From: an uncultured Eubacteriales bacterium | Lineage (GTDB): Bacteria; Bacillota; Clostridia; Oscillospirales; Acutalibacteraceae | Reading direction: 5' to 3' | DNA: 56,163 nucleotides | Assembly: GCA_934486705.1 (NCBI GenBank) | Contig: CAKSQS010000013.1 | Span: forward strand, 1 to 56,163 | Shown: piece by piece, positions 7,629 to 15,978 of the stretch | How positions within the stretch are numbered: position 1 is the first letter of the stretch | Layout of the letters: each line of letters starts with the position of its first letter | Notes under the pieces: model-generated | Database searches by the model: none | Seen by the model: only the letters and a program-made list of their open reading frames with translations | What the model was told of the DNA's origin: nothing | Made by a program: the position numbers and the translations under genes

Positions 7629-8677
7629 AAACGCGTTCACTGTTTTATAAAATTTACTTTTCCGCCGTGGCGCTTTTTGTTGTGGGGCTTACGGTTTTCC
7701 TTTTCGTATTCGGCGGGTGGCTTAAAAAATACGAAGCGGCGCAGCCCGAGCAGATAATGTCGGCATTTATGGACAGCAGCGTTAAAAACGGTAAAATTTC
7801 CGCCGTTAAGGATAAATACCACATTAACGTTTCAAAATACGAAACAAACGCAAGTATGGATAAAGCCTTCTCGGCACTCATAAAGGATAAGGAGCTGACC
7901 TTTTCAACCTCGGCTATCAAGCCCGAGGGCTGCGACCTTGCGTACACGGTAAAATCGGGCGACAGCAAGCTTATGAGCGTTTATTTAAAGCGCGACGATA
8001 AAAAACGCTACTCCGTTTCGGGAATAGACTTTGATAAAAAGCTATATAAGACATATAAAATTTCCGCTACGTCCGACGCGGAAATATCGGTAAACGGCGT
8101 TGCGGTAAGCGCGGATGACCGCAAAAACGAAGAGCTGCCCGATATTGACACCACGCTTACAAAAAACGAAAATATAATAAACAAGCAGATAATAACGCTT
8201 GATAATATGCTGAACGACGAACCGCAAATAACCGCAAAATCGGGCAATAATGCGCTGCCCGTTGAGAAAAACGGCACGGTTTACAACGTGGTTCAGGAAT
8301 TTTCCGAAAAAGCGGCGGTCGGCGAAATTGCAGGCAAGGCGGCGAGTGTTTACGCCGAGTACATGCAGAACGATTCCTCAATGACCCAAATACGCAAGTA
8401 TATGGACGCAGATACAAAGTTCTATAAAAATCTGCGCACCAGTCTTGTTATATTCTCGCTCGACCACGAAAAGCACGCAATAAAGGATGTTAAAACCACC
8501 GATTTTCATAAATACAGCAACGACCTTTTCAGCTGCCGCGTTACCCTTGTAAACGAGCTGACGCGAAAAGGCGAAAAATATCAGGATTATTTTGATAAAT
8601 ACGTTTATCTCCGCCGCGACGGCAATACATACAAGGTTCTTGATATGCAGAATACGGGGGATAAAAAGGATGAATGA
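7625..8677 (+). CDS. Membrane-anchored extracytoplasmic protein of unknown function
   Basis: I do not recognise this family. The start overlaps the previous stop by 4 bases (ATGA), which implies translational coupling. Residues of about 11-32 form an uncleaved signal anchor, and the remaining 315 residues are hydrophilic and predicted outside. The lysine-rich outer part seems to have two alpha/beta domains (about 40-140 and 240-345). The second, beginning AGKAASVYAEYMQ, has the helix-then-sheet look of NTF2-like folds, but this is only an impression. Context between a lipid-linked sugar enzyme and a PAP2 phosphatase suggests an envelope role. Confidence 0.7.
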   Translation: MKTRSLFYKIYFSAVALFVVGLTVFLFVFGGWLKKYEAAQPEQIMSAFMDSSVKNGKISAVKDKYHINVSKYETNASMDKAFSALIKDKELTFSTSAIKPEGCDLAYTVKSGDSKLMSVYLKRDDKKRYSVSGIDFDKKLYKTYKISATSDAEISVNGVAVSADDRKNEELPDIDTTLTKNENIINKQIITLDNMLNDEPQITAKSGNNALPVEKNGTVYNVVQEFSEKAAVGEIAGKAASVYAEYMQNDSSMTQIRKYMDADTKFYKNLRTSLVIFSLDHEKHAIKDVKTTDFHKYSNDLFSCRVTLVNELTRKGEKYQDYFDKYVYLRRDGNTYKVLDMQNTGDKKDE

Positions 8678-9218
8678 TTTTGAAATAAACATACTAAATT
8701 TTATTCACGATACATTCGCCTGCCCGTTTCTCGATAAGGTTATGCCTATAATAACCCTTTTCGGCGATAAGGGCATTTTCTGGATTGCGGCAGCACTTAT
8801 TCTTATAATAATAAAAAAGACCCGCAAAACGGGCGTTATGATGGGCACAGCCCTGCTTTTGGGGCTTATAATCGGAAATGTAATTCTTAAAAACGCCATT
8901 GCACGAACAAGACCCTATGATGTGAACACGGCAATGCAGGCAGAGCTGCTTGTAAAAGCGCTTTCGGACTTTTCATTTCCCTCGGGGCATACGCTTGCCT
9001 CGTTTGAGGCGGCGACCGTGCTGCTTATAAGGGATAAGCGCTTAGGTATTCCGGCAATAATACTTGCCGTTTTAATAGCGCTTTCCCGCCTGTACCTTTA
9101 CGTGCACTACCCCACCGATGTTTTGGCGGGCGCGCTGCTCGGCGCGTTTATAGGTATTTTCGCCTGTTTCCTTGTGGATAAAATTTATAAACGGTTTGAG
9201 AAAAAAGCATTGCAATAG
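8670..9218 (+). CDS. PAP2-family membrane phosphatase
   Basis: This 182-residue polytopic protein has all three acid-phosphatase motifs on the outer face: KNAIARTRP (KX6RP), FPSGHT (PSGH) and SRLYLYVHYPTD (SRX5HX3D). The family includes phosphatidic acid phosphatases and BcrC-type undecaprenyl-pyrophosphate phosphatases. The adjacent polyprenyl-sugar glycosyltransferase favours recycling of a lipid carrier, by inference. The start at 8670 lies 9 bases after GGGGG and overlaps the preceding gene by 8 bases. A longer in-frame extension from 8592 is not supported. Confidence 0.88.
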   Translation: MNDFEINILNFIHDTFACPFLDKVMPIITLFGDKGIFWIAAALILIIIKKTRKTGVMMGTALLLGLIIGNVILKNAIARTRPYDVNTAMQAELLVKALSDFSFPSGHTLASFEAATVLLIRDKRLGIPAIILAVLIALSRLYLYVHYPTDVLAGALLGAFIGIFACFLVDKIYKRFEKKALQ

Positions 9219-9254
9219 CAGCCCTTTAAATTCGGTTTTACAGTATGAAAGAAC

Positions 9255-9290
9255 TACAACCCCGCAGTTATATTTAACCGCGGGGTTGTA
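9255..9290. terminator. Bidirectional terminator between the PAP2 gene and nfnB
   Basis: An 11-bp stem (9255-9265 with 9280-9290) with a 14-base loop is followed by T-rich sequence on the plus side. It separates two converging genes and can serve both. Confidence 0.8.
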
Positions 9291-9293
9291 TCA

Positions 9294-10679
9294 TTATTTT
9301 TGCATTATATATTCGTCAATCGCTTTGGCGGCGGTTTTGCCCGCACCCATAGCAAGAATAACGGTTGCAGCGCCCGTAACGGCGTCGCCGCCGGCGTAAA
9401 CTCCGTCGCGGCTGGTTTTGCCCGTTTCCTCGTTTACGATTATTCCGCCGCGCTTATTTACTTCAAGTCCGCTTGTGGTGGACTTGATAAGCGGGTTGGG
9501 AGATGTGCCGATAGACATTATAACGCAATCAGCCTCAACCTCGTACTCGCTGCCCTCAACCGGCACGGGACGTGCGCGACCCGATTCATCGGGTTCTGAT
9601 AGCTTCATTTCCTGGCAGAGAATACTCCTAACCCAGCCGTCTTCGCCCTCAATTTTAATCGGGTTGGTAAGGAATTTAAACTCAATTCCCTCTTCCATTG
9701 CGTGCTCAACCTCTTCCCTGCGGGCGGGCAGCTCGTTTTCGGTGCGGCGGTAAACCACGGTAACATCCGCTCCTAAGCGCTTTGCGGTGCGCGCCGCGTC
9801 CATAGCAACGTTGCCGCCGCCTACGATAACCGCCTTTTTAGCGTGCATAACGGGGGTGGCGCTGCCGTCCTTATAGGCTTTCATAAGGTTATTGCGGGTT
9901 AAAAACTCATTGGCAGAGTAAACGCCGCAGAGCGCCTCGCCCTCAATTCCCATAAAGCGGGGCAATCCCGCGCCCGAGCCGATAAACACCGCCTCGTAGC
10001 CCATATCGAAAAGCTCGTCAACCGTAACGGTTTTGCCTATTATCACGTTGGTATCAATTTCAACGCCTAACTGCTTTAAGGTATCAACTTCCTTTTTAAC
10101 TATTGTCTTCGGCAGGCGGAACTCGGGTATTCCGTAAACCAAAACGCCGCCCGCAGTGTGCAAAGCCTCAAAAACCGCAACCTTGTAGCCCTTTTTGGCA
10201 AGGTCGCCCGCACACGTAAGCCCCGAGGGACCCGAGCCTACCACAGCTACTTTATGACCGTTGGGCTCGGGGCGAGCAATATTGCCCTTAGCGTGCTCAT
10301 TGTGCCAGTCGGCAACAAAGCGCTCTAACCTGCCTATACCCACAGGCTCGCCCTTAATGCCGCGCACGCACTTTGCCTCGCACTGCTTTTCCTGCGGACA
10401 TACTCTGCCGCAAACGGCGGGCAGGCTTGAGGACTGCGCTATTACCTGATAAGCGCCCTCGAAGTCGCCTTCCCTTACCTTTTCTATAAACGCCGGAATG
10501 TGAATATTAACGGGGCAGCCCGAAACGCAGGGCATATGCTTGCAGTTAAGGCAGCGCGCCGCCTCTTCAAGCGCGGTTTCCTCGCTGTAACCGAGGGCAA
10601 CCTCGGAAAAGTTGTGATTGCGCACCTCCGGCTTTTGCACCGGCATTTCATGCTTTTTGGGATCCATATTAACAGCCAT
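9294..10679 (-). CDS. nfnB: NfnAB large subunit (NADH-dependent ferredoxin:NADP+ oxidoreductase), GltD-like
   Basis: The N-terminus binds two [4Fe-4S] clusters (CLNCKHMPCVSGCP, then GRVCPQEKQCEAKC). Two Rossmann domains follow: the FAD site VVGSGPSGLTCAG and the NADP site IVGGGNVAMDAART. The C-terminal FAD-binding block is GVYAGGDAVTGAATVI. By itself it resembles a glutamate synthase small subunit. The gene directly upstream, 2 bases away, encodes the matching small subunit, which points to electron-bifurcating NfnAB. The true glutamate synthase small subunit of this window is at 34874-36358. Confidence 0.88.
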   Translation of the reverse strand: MAVNMDPKKHEMPVQKPEVRNHNFSEVALGYSEETALEEAARCLNCKHMPCVSGCPVNIHIPAFIEKVREGDFEGAYQVIAQSSSLPAVCGRVCPQEKQCEAKCVRGIKGEPVGIGRLERFVADWHNEHAKGNIARPEPNGHKVAVVGSGPSGLTCAGDLAKKGYKVAVFEALHTAGGVLVYGIPEFRLPKTIVKKEVDTLKQLGVEIDTNVIIGKTVTVDELFDMGYEAVFIGSGAGLPRFMGIEGEALCGVYSANEFLTRNNLMKAYKDGSATPVMHAKKAVIVGGGNVAMDAARTAKRLGADVTVVYRRTENELPARREEVEHAMEEGIEFKFLTNPIKIEGEDGWVRSILCQEMKLSEPDESGRARPVPVEGSEYEVEADCVIMSIGTSPNPLIKSTTSGLEVNKRGGIIVNEETGKTSRDGVYAGGDAVTGAATVILAMGAGKTAAKAIDEYIMQK

Positions 10680-10681
10680 TA

Positions 10682-11524
10682 TTACCGCGCCTCCTTTTTA
10701 AATAAATTGCAGGTTTCTTCATATGCGTGTCTCTCAAATTCGCGGTACATAGCGCCGCGCTTCATAGCCTCGTCAAAATCGACCTCAAAGCCGTCAAAAT
10801 CAGGCCCGTCAACACAGGCAAACTTTGTCTGCCCGCCCACAGTAAGGCGGCAGCCGCCGCACATACCCGTGCCGTCAATCATAATCGGGTTCATTGAAAC
10901 GACCGTTTTTACGCCTGCGGGCTTGGTGGTTGCCACAACGAACTTCATCATAATAAGCGGACCTATTGTAATTACCTCATCGTAATTTTCGCCCGCGTCT
11001 ATAGCCTCTTTAAGCGGGGCGGTAACAACGCCCTTTGTGCCGTAAGAGCCGTCGTCGGTCATTATCGTAAGCTTATCGGAGCAAGCGGAAAACTCATCCT
11101 CCAAAATAACAAGATCCTTATTGCGGAAACCGACTATGGTGTGCACCTCGCAGCCCTCGGCGTGCAGCTTTTCGGCTATGGGCAGCGCAATTGCGCAGCC
11201 TACGCCGCCGCCCACCACGCAAACCTTGCGCAGCCCTTCTGTCTCGGTAGGCTTACCGAGCGGGCCCGCAAAATCCGAAAGGCAGTCGCCCACGTTTTTA
11301 TGATTCAGCTTTTCGGTTGTAGCTCCCACAATCTGAAATATTATTTTAACCGTACCTTTTTCACGGTCAAACCCCGCAACGGTAAGCGGTATACGCTCGC
11401 CGTCTTCATCGGTGCGGAGAATGATGAACTGACCCGCCTCGGCTTTTTTAGCCACGAGCGGCGCTTCAATGTCCATCATGGTAACGGTTGGGTTCAGGTT
11501 TCGTTTGCTTACGATTTTAAACAT
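10682..11524 (-). CDS. nfnA: NfnAB small subunit (FAD and [2Fe-2S] protein)
   Basis: This 280-residue ferredoxin-NADP reductase-fold protein has the PyrK/NfnA-type C-terminal [2Fe-2S] cluster (GTGMCGGCRLTV, then FACVDGPDFDG). The NAD-binding block is CVVGGGVGCAIALP. With the 9294-10679 product it would form NfnAB, which couples NADH and reduced ferredoxin oxidation to NADP+ reduction. The second half of the pair and the tight spacing separate it from dihydroorotate dehydrogenase PyrK; no pyrD is adjacent. It is co-oriented with the alcohol dehydrogenase gene 26 bases upstream. Confidence 0.88.
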   Translation of the reverse strand: MFKIVSKRNLNPTVTMMDIEAPLVAKKAEAGQFIILRTDEDGERIPLTVAGFDREKGTVKIIFQIVGATTEKLNHKNVGDCLSDFAGPLGKPTETEGLRKVCVVGGGVGCAIALPIAEKLHAEGCEVHTIVGFRNKDLVILEDEFSACSDKLTIMTDDGSYGTKGVVTAPLKEAIDAGENYDEVITIGPLIMMKFVVATTKPAGVKTVVSMNPIMIDGTGMCGGCRLTVGGQTKFACVDGPDFDGFEVDFDEAMKRGAMYREFERHAYEETCNLFKKEAR

Positions 11525-11550
11525 TTCTTGGTATCATTCCTTAAATAGAT

Positions 11551-12747
11551 TTAAAAATCCACCTCTGTACCGTAGTAGGTGCATTTAAATAGCTTTGCCA
11601 TAGTGGCGGGGTCAATTGCGCGGGGGTTAGAGCCTGTGCAGGCGTCGCCCACGGCATTTGCCGCAATTTTATCTACCTTTGCGTTGAACTCGGCTTCGTC
11701 AATACCGAATTCCTTTAAGGTATGCGGTATATTAAGAATGCTGTTCATAGTGCCTATAAGCGTGCAAAGGCTTTCAATAAGCGCCTTATTGCTGCTGCCG
11801 GGCAGACCTATCACTCTCGCAATATCGGCGTATCTCTCGGCGGCTCTTTCATCATGCGCGTTGTATTTAATTACATAGGGCAGATAAATTGCATTTGCGC
11901 AGCCGTGCGGCAGGTGTCTGTCCTTCATGCTGCCCTCGCGGAAAGCCGCGCCCGTTTTATGCGCCATTGAGTGAACTATGCCGAGCAGAGCGTTTGAAAA
12001 CGCCATACCCGCAAGGCACTGTGCGTCATGCATGGCAGCGCGAGACTCGCGGTTACCGTTGTAAGAGGACGGCAGGTAAGCCGTAACCATTTCAATAGCC
12101 TTCATTGCAAGCGCGTCGGTATAAGGGCTTGCAGCGGTGGAAACATACGCCTCAATAGCGTGGGTCAGCGCGTCCATACCGGTATGGGCTACGAGCTTTT
12201 GCGGCATTGTCTGCGCAAGCTCGGGGTCAACTATTGCAACATCGGGAGTTATATTGAAGTCCGCCAGCGGGTATTTAATACCCTTTGAATAATCGGTAAT
12301 TACCGAGAAAGCGGTAACTTCGGTAGCCGTTCCCGAGGTAGAAGAAATAGCGCAGAATTTAGCTTTTTGGCGAAGCTCGGGGAAATTAAAGGGAACGCAG
12401 AGCGATTCAAAGGTAACCTCGGGGTACTCATAAAACGCCCACATAGCCTTCGCCGCGTCTATCGGAGAGCCGCCGCCTATTGCAACTATCCAATCGGGGC
12501 AGAACTTACGCATAGCATCTGCGCCGCGCATAACGGTTTCAACAGAGGGGTCGGGTTCAACACCCTCAAACAGTTCAACCTCCATTCCGGCGTCCTTAAG
12601 GTAGCCTACCGCTTTATCAAGAAAGCCGAAACGCTTCATAGAGCCGCCGCCAACAACAACCATGGCCTTTTTGCCCTTAAGGCTTTTAAGGTTTTCCATG
12701 GCGTTCTCGCCGAAATAAATATCTCTGGGTAAAGTGAATCTTGACAT
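11551..12747 (-). CDS. Iron-containing alcohol dehydrogenase
   Basis: This 398-residue group III alcohol dehydrogenase is of the butanol/1,3-propanediol type. The nucleotide-binding block is GGGSPIDAAK (91-100). The Fe(II) ligands are Asp192 and His196 (GMDALTHAIEA), His263 (HSMAHKTG) and His281 (LPHGCANA). It reduces aldehydes to alcohols with NAD(P)H during fermentation. It heads an apparent operon with nfnA-nfnB, which would link alcohol production to the NADPH pool. AGGAGG-like sequence precedes the ATG. The substrate cannot be read from the sequence. Confidence 0.93.
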   Translation of the reverse strand: MSRFTLPRDIYFGENAMENLKSLKGKKAMVVVGGGSMKRFGFLDKAVGYLKDAGMEVELFEGVEPDPSVETVMRGADAMRKFCPDWIVAIGGGSPIDAAKAMWAFYEYPEVTFESLCVPFNFPELRQKAKFCAISSTSGTATEVTAFSVITDYSKGIKYPLADFNITPDVAIVDPELAQTMPQKLVAHTGMDALTHAIEAYVSTAASPYTDALAMKAIEMVTAYLPSSYNGNRESRAAMHDAQCLAGMAFSNALLGIVHSMAHKTGAAFREGSMKDRHLPHGCANAIYLPYVIKYNAHDERAAERYADIARVIGLPGSSNKALIESLCTLIGTMNSILNIPHTLKEFGIDEAEFNAKVDKIAANAVGDACTGSNPRAIDPATMAKLFKCTYYGTEVDF

Positions 12748-12776
12748 ATGTCATTCCTCCGTTTTGTTTTGTTTTG

Positions 12777-12795
12777 TTGTCTTTATTATACACAA
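12777..12795 (-). promoter_or_regulatory. -10 region of the adh-nfnAB operon inside a weak Rex-like dyad
   Basis: The minus strand has TATAAT at 12790-12785. The surrounding TTGT, 11 bases, ACAA (12777-12795) resembles the outer arms of a Rex (redox-sensing repressor) operator, but the inner bases fit poorly. A clear -35 was not seen. Rex control of clostridial alcohol dehydrogenases is known; here it is a guess. Confidence 0.35.
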
Positions 12796-12881
12796 TTTTA
12801 AAATAAAACGGAAATATGATAAATATATATCGGGTATATGTTACAGTATATGTCATTTTTCTACTTAAAAAGTTAAATTTT

Positions 12882-13553
12882 TTAAGCTTTGCTTTCGGCA
12901 GACAGTAATTTTATTACCCCTTTTTCCGCCTTGAAACGTATTTCAAGGTTTTTAAAGGTAAAGCCGTATATTCTGTCGGGGTCGTTCTGGTAATGCGGGC
13001 GCGGGTCTTCCGCTAAAATTTCCCTTAGCTGCAAAAGCGTTTCCGCACCCAAAGTATTTGCAATGCTTTCGGGAATTTCTACCGCCGCCTTATCGCCGAA
13101 TTTTTCATCGGCAAAGCCGCAAACCGCGTCGGGGTAGGAATCCGCAAAGCTTAAATACGGCTTTATATCGTAAATCGGCGTGCCGTTCACCATATCTATT
13201 CCCGAAACCTCAAGCACCGCGCCGAGCTTTTTATCAAGGCTTATTGTTCTGAGCCTTACGGCGGAAAGCCCTATCGGGTTCGGGCGGTTGGGCGAGCGGG
13301 TTGCAAAAACGCCCACACGCTTATTCCCGCCGAGCCGAGGCGGGCGCACCGTGGGCGACCAATCGCCGCCGAAGCCCGAAAATTCCCACAAAAGCCATAT
13401 ATGCGAATATTCTTCAAGCCCGCGCACTGCCGAAATATCGCGGTATTCGGGCTCGAATATTATTTTTCCGCGCAGATCCTTTATAAGTCCGCTTTGCCGC
13501 GGCAGCCCGAATTTTTCGGGAAAATCGGTGTAAATTTTCGCTATCGGGCGCAT
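12882..13553 (-). CDS. trmO: tRNA (N6-threonylcarbamoyladenosine37-N6)-methyltransferase TrmO
   Basis: TrmO methylates t6A37 in some tRNAs with S-adenosylmethionine through a beta-barrel fold unlike Rossmann methyltransferases. The signature RSPNRPNPIGLS and the DIKPYL block are present. The 223-residue protein carries the C-terminal extension seen in bacterial TsaA/TrmO proteins. The ATG overlaps the stop of the upstream PBP gene by one base (TAATG), so the two are coupled. The pairing has no evident functional logic. Confidence 0.9.
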   Translation of the reverse strand: MRPIAKIYTDFPEKFGLPRQSGLIKDLRGKIIFEPEYRDISAVRGLEEYSHIWLLWEFSGFGGDWSPTVRPPRLGGNKRVGVFATRSPNRPNPIGLSAVRLRTISLDKKLGAVLEVSGIDMVNGTPIYDIKPYLSFADSYPDAVCGFADEKFGDKAAVEIPESIANTLGAETLLQLREILAEDPRPHYQNDPDRIYGFTFKNLEIRFKAEKGVIKLLSAESKA

Positions 13554-15817
13554 TATCCGTCGCCTCCGGCAGGCGTATCGGATGACGGCGGCGTAGGCTC
13601 TGCCGATGAGCTTTCCGAGGATGATGACGGCGTTTCGGACGCCGACGAAGACGGGGTTGACAGCGTGCTCGAAGACGGCGAGGATGATGAAGAGGACGGG
13701 CTTTCGGACGAGGTTACCGTGGATGACGACCCGGAAGAAGACGGTGCGGAGCTGCTTGAAGACGAGGCCGACGAAGAAGACGCGGCAGACGAAGAGTTGT
13801 AGTAAATGGGCGTTTCCACCTTTGCGCCTTTTTTATAGTAGCCTATGCCCTTTTTAACAACGTCCTCACTATCCTCAAATTCCTTTTTATCAAGGTTTTT
13901 ATGCACCTCAGCCATAACGTCGCGCCATATCTTAGCCGCCGCGCCGCCGTTGTTTACATTGTGCGATAAATCAAAGCCATACCATACCGAGCCTATATAG
14001 TAAGGTGAGCCCGCAACCATCCACAGGTCGTAGGATTCGCTTGAAGTACCTGTTTTTGCATACGCTTTGAGCTTGTAGTTAAAGCTTCTTATTCCGCCGC
14101 CCGTACCCTCGCTGCCGTAAACGACCTCCTGCAAAAGGTGGTTCATTATGGTAGCGGACGCAGGGCTTATTACCTGCTCGCCGGTATCGTCGTATTTAAT
14201 TACGGTGTCGCCGTTTGCATGCTTTATTTCATAATATGTTGTGGGTTTATGGTAAACTCCCCTGTTTCCGAAGATGGCGTAAGCCGCAGCGGATTCGGTG
14301 GTGGTAATGCCGTAGTGCGTACCGCCGAGGGCCAGCGCCGCAAGGTTTTTATCCGCCTCAACCAAATGCTTACAGTGCAGCTTTTGGGTAAGAAAATTAT
14401 ACGATTCGGTAACGCCTATTTCCTGCAGCAGCCGCACGGGAATAGTATTCATTGATTTACGTATTGCGTAATTAAGCGTGACCGTACCCTTATAGTAGCC
14501 GTACCATTCCTTAGGCCCGCTTTTGCCGTCGGCATAGTATTTTTCTATCGGCTTATCAAGCACGCGCGAGGTATAATCCACAATATCCTTATCTATTGCC
14601 AGTGCATAAACGCCTATGGGCTTCATGGTAGATCCAGGCTGGCGCGGCGAATCGGTTGCGCGGTTAAGCCCGCGGTTTGCGGTTTTTTCACCCGCTCCCC
14701 CCACTATTCCGACTATATGACCTTTATAGTCCATAACCGTCATAGCCGATTGCGCGTGTGCGGTCACGCCGTTATCATAGGTCGCCTTTTGGGGAAAATA
14801 GGTGTCGATATTTGTGTAAACCTTTTCCATTTGTGCCTGTATATCGGGCTTTAAGGTGGAGTATATCTTAAATCCGCCGTTGTAGAACATGGTAGAAGCC
14901 ATTTGAGTGCTCAGGTTATATTTTTCCGCAAGGTCGTCTATTACCTGGTCTATAAGCGCGTCAACAAAATAGCTGTTTATCTCGCCCTCGTATTCATCCT
15001 TTTGCGAATCGTCTATTTTAAGCTCGGTGTTGTAAGCCTTATCGTACTCGTCGTAGCTTATCATTTTAAGCTCCAGCATTTTATCAAGCACCGTTTGCCG
15101 CCGCTTTTTGTTTTCCGCCGCGCCCTTTTCGGTTACGGGGTTAAACCTTGAGGGGTTTTTGGTTATTGCCGCAAGGGCTGCGCATTCGGTTAAATTAAGC
15201 TCGCTTACATCCTTATTAAAATAGTAGTTTGCCGCCACCTGAACGCCGCAAATGCCGTTGCCCAAGGAAATTGTGTTGAGGTATGCTTCGAGTATTTCCT
15301 TTTTGGAAAGGCGGCGGGTTATAAGTGTCGCGCGCACAATCTCGCGGAATTTACGCATGGCGTCGCGGTCCTTATCATTCGTAACGTTTTTTATAAGCTG
15401 CTGCGTTATGGTAGAGCCGCCGAACTCGGTGGAATTGAATTTTAAAAGCCTGTTACCCACAGCCGCTAAGGTTCTTTTCCAGTCGACCCCGCGATTTTCG
15501 TAAAACCGCTCGTCCTCAATGGCAATAAAGGCGTTGCCCAATTGCTTGGGCATTTTATCAATTCCCGCCCACAGTCGGTTTTCGCTGCCGTGCAGGCGGC
15601 GGTATTCCTCCCACTGCCCCTTGGCGTTTTGAACGTATATGACCGTGGTCATATTCATTTCCATATTTTTAATATTACTTACGATCTTATTTGAGGAGAA
15701 AAAGTCTATTTTCCTATCCGATTTTATATAAGTGGGAATAACAAAGATTAAAAAGACGGTCGTTACAATAAGCAGACCCGATAAAAACACGGTGAGCTTT
15801 TTAAAAATCTTTTCCAT
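13553..15817 (-). CDS. Class A penicillin-binding protein (bifunctional, PBP1A-type)
   Basis: This 754-residue protein polymerises and cross-links peptidoglycan outside the membrane. After a short cytoplasmic tail and one anchor helix comes a GT51 domain (EDERFY with catalytic Glu101, then GGSTITQQL). A transpeptidase domain follows with Ser396-x-x-Lys399 (GSTMK), SMN (455-457) and KTGTS (588-592). The last 80 residues are a Ser/Pro/Glu-rich tail. The usual His in the GT51 EDxxFxxH motif is Asn here. I chose ATG 15817: AGGAAAGG precedes it, and a promoter at 15848-15876 places transcription start too close to the earlier ATG at 15838. Confidence 0.93.
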   Translation of the reverse strand: MEKIFKKLTVFLSGLLIVTTVFLIFVIPTYIKSDRKIDFFSSNKIVSNIKNMEMNMTTVIYVQNAKGQWEEYRRLHGSENRLWAGIDKMPKQLGNAFIAIEDERFYENRGVDWKRTLAAVGNRLLKFNSTEFGGSTITQQLIKNVTNDKDRDAMRKFREIVRATLITRRLSKKEILEAYLNTISLGNGICGVQVAANYYFNKDVSELNLTECAALAAITKNPSRFNPVTEKGAAENKKRRQTVLDKMLELKMISYDEYDKAYNTELKIDDSQKDEYEGEINSYFVDALIDQVIDDLAEKYNLSTQMASTMFYNGGFKIYSTLKPDIQAQMEKVYTNIDTYFPQKATYDNGVTAHAQSAMTVMDYKGHIVGIVGGAGEKTANRGLNRATDSPRQPGSTMKPIGVYALAIDKDIVDYTSRVLDKPIEKYYADGKSGPKEWYGYYKGTVTLNYAIRKSMNTIPVRLLQEIGVTESYNFLTQKLHCKHLVEADKNLAALALGGTHYGITTTESAAAYAIFGNRGVYHKPTTYYEIKHANGDTVIKYDDTGEQVISPASATIMNHLLQEVVYGSEGTGGGIRSFNYKLKAYAKTGTSSESYDLWMVAGSPYYIGSVWYGFDLSHNVNNGGAAAKIWRDVMAEVHKNLDKKEFEDSEDVVKKGIGYYKKGAKVETPIYYNSSSAASSSSASSSSSSAPSSSGSSSTVTSSESPSSSSSSPSSSTLSTPSSSASETPSSSSESSSAEPTPPSSDTPAGGDG

Positions 15818-15847
15818 AGTTCCCTGCCTTTCCTGCATACTGATTTG

Positions 15848-15876
15848 ATTATATCACTAACTCTTCTAATTATCAA
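15848..15876 (-). promoter_or_regulatory. Promoter of the PBP-trmO operon
   Basis: On the minus strand TTGATA (15876-15871), 17 bases, then TATAAT (15853-15848). The match is strong. The implied transcription start near 15841 leaves a leader of about 24 bases to the ATG at 15817. Confidence 0.7.
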
Positions 15877-15907
15877 ATATTTTTTGTATTCTTTTTATTT
15901 ATAAGCC

Positions 15908-15949
15908 TTGACGAAAACAAAATTAAGTGTATACTGAATATAAACACTT
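15908..15949 (+). promoter_or_regulatory. Promoter and overlapping dyad of metY-metA
   Basis: TTGACG (15908-15913) and TATACT (15930-15935) are 16 bases apart. AAGTGT (15925-15930) and ACACTT (15944-15949) form an inverted repeat across the -10 and start region, a plausible repressor site. No SAM riboswitch-like leader is present, so regulation would be by protein. Confidence 0.55.
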
Positions 15950-15978
15950 ATAAAATTTTTCATTTCGGGGTGGTTTTT

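Noticed and set aside
9294..10679. A second glutamate synthase small subunit
   Set aside because: The directly adjacent NfnA-type subunit and absence of a gltB neighbour make NfnB the better reading.
13401..13802. Acidic plus-strand frame rich in Asp and Glu
   Set aside because: It is the reverse reading of the serine-rich tail of the PBP, where repeated serine codons give Asp/Glu runs.
15839..15978. A SAM riboswitch ahead of metY-metA
   Set aside because: The leader from the predicted start site is under 50 bases and shows only one small dyad, too little for an S-box or SAM-II fold.
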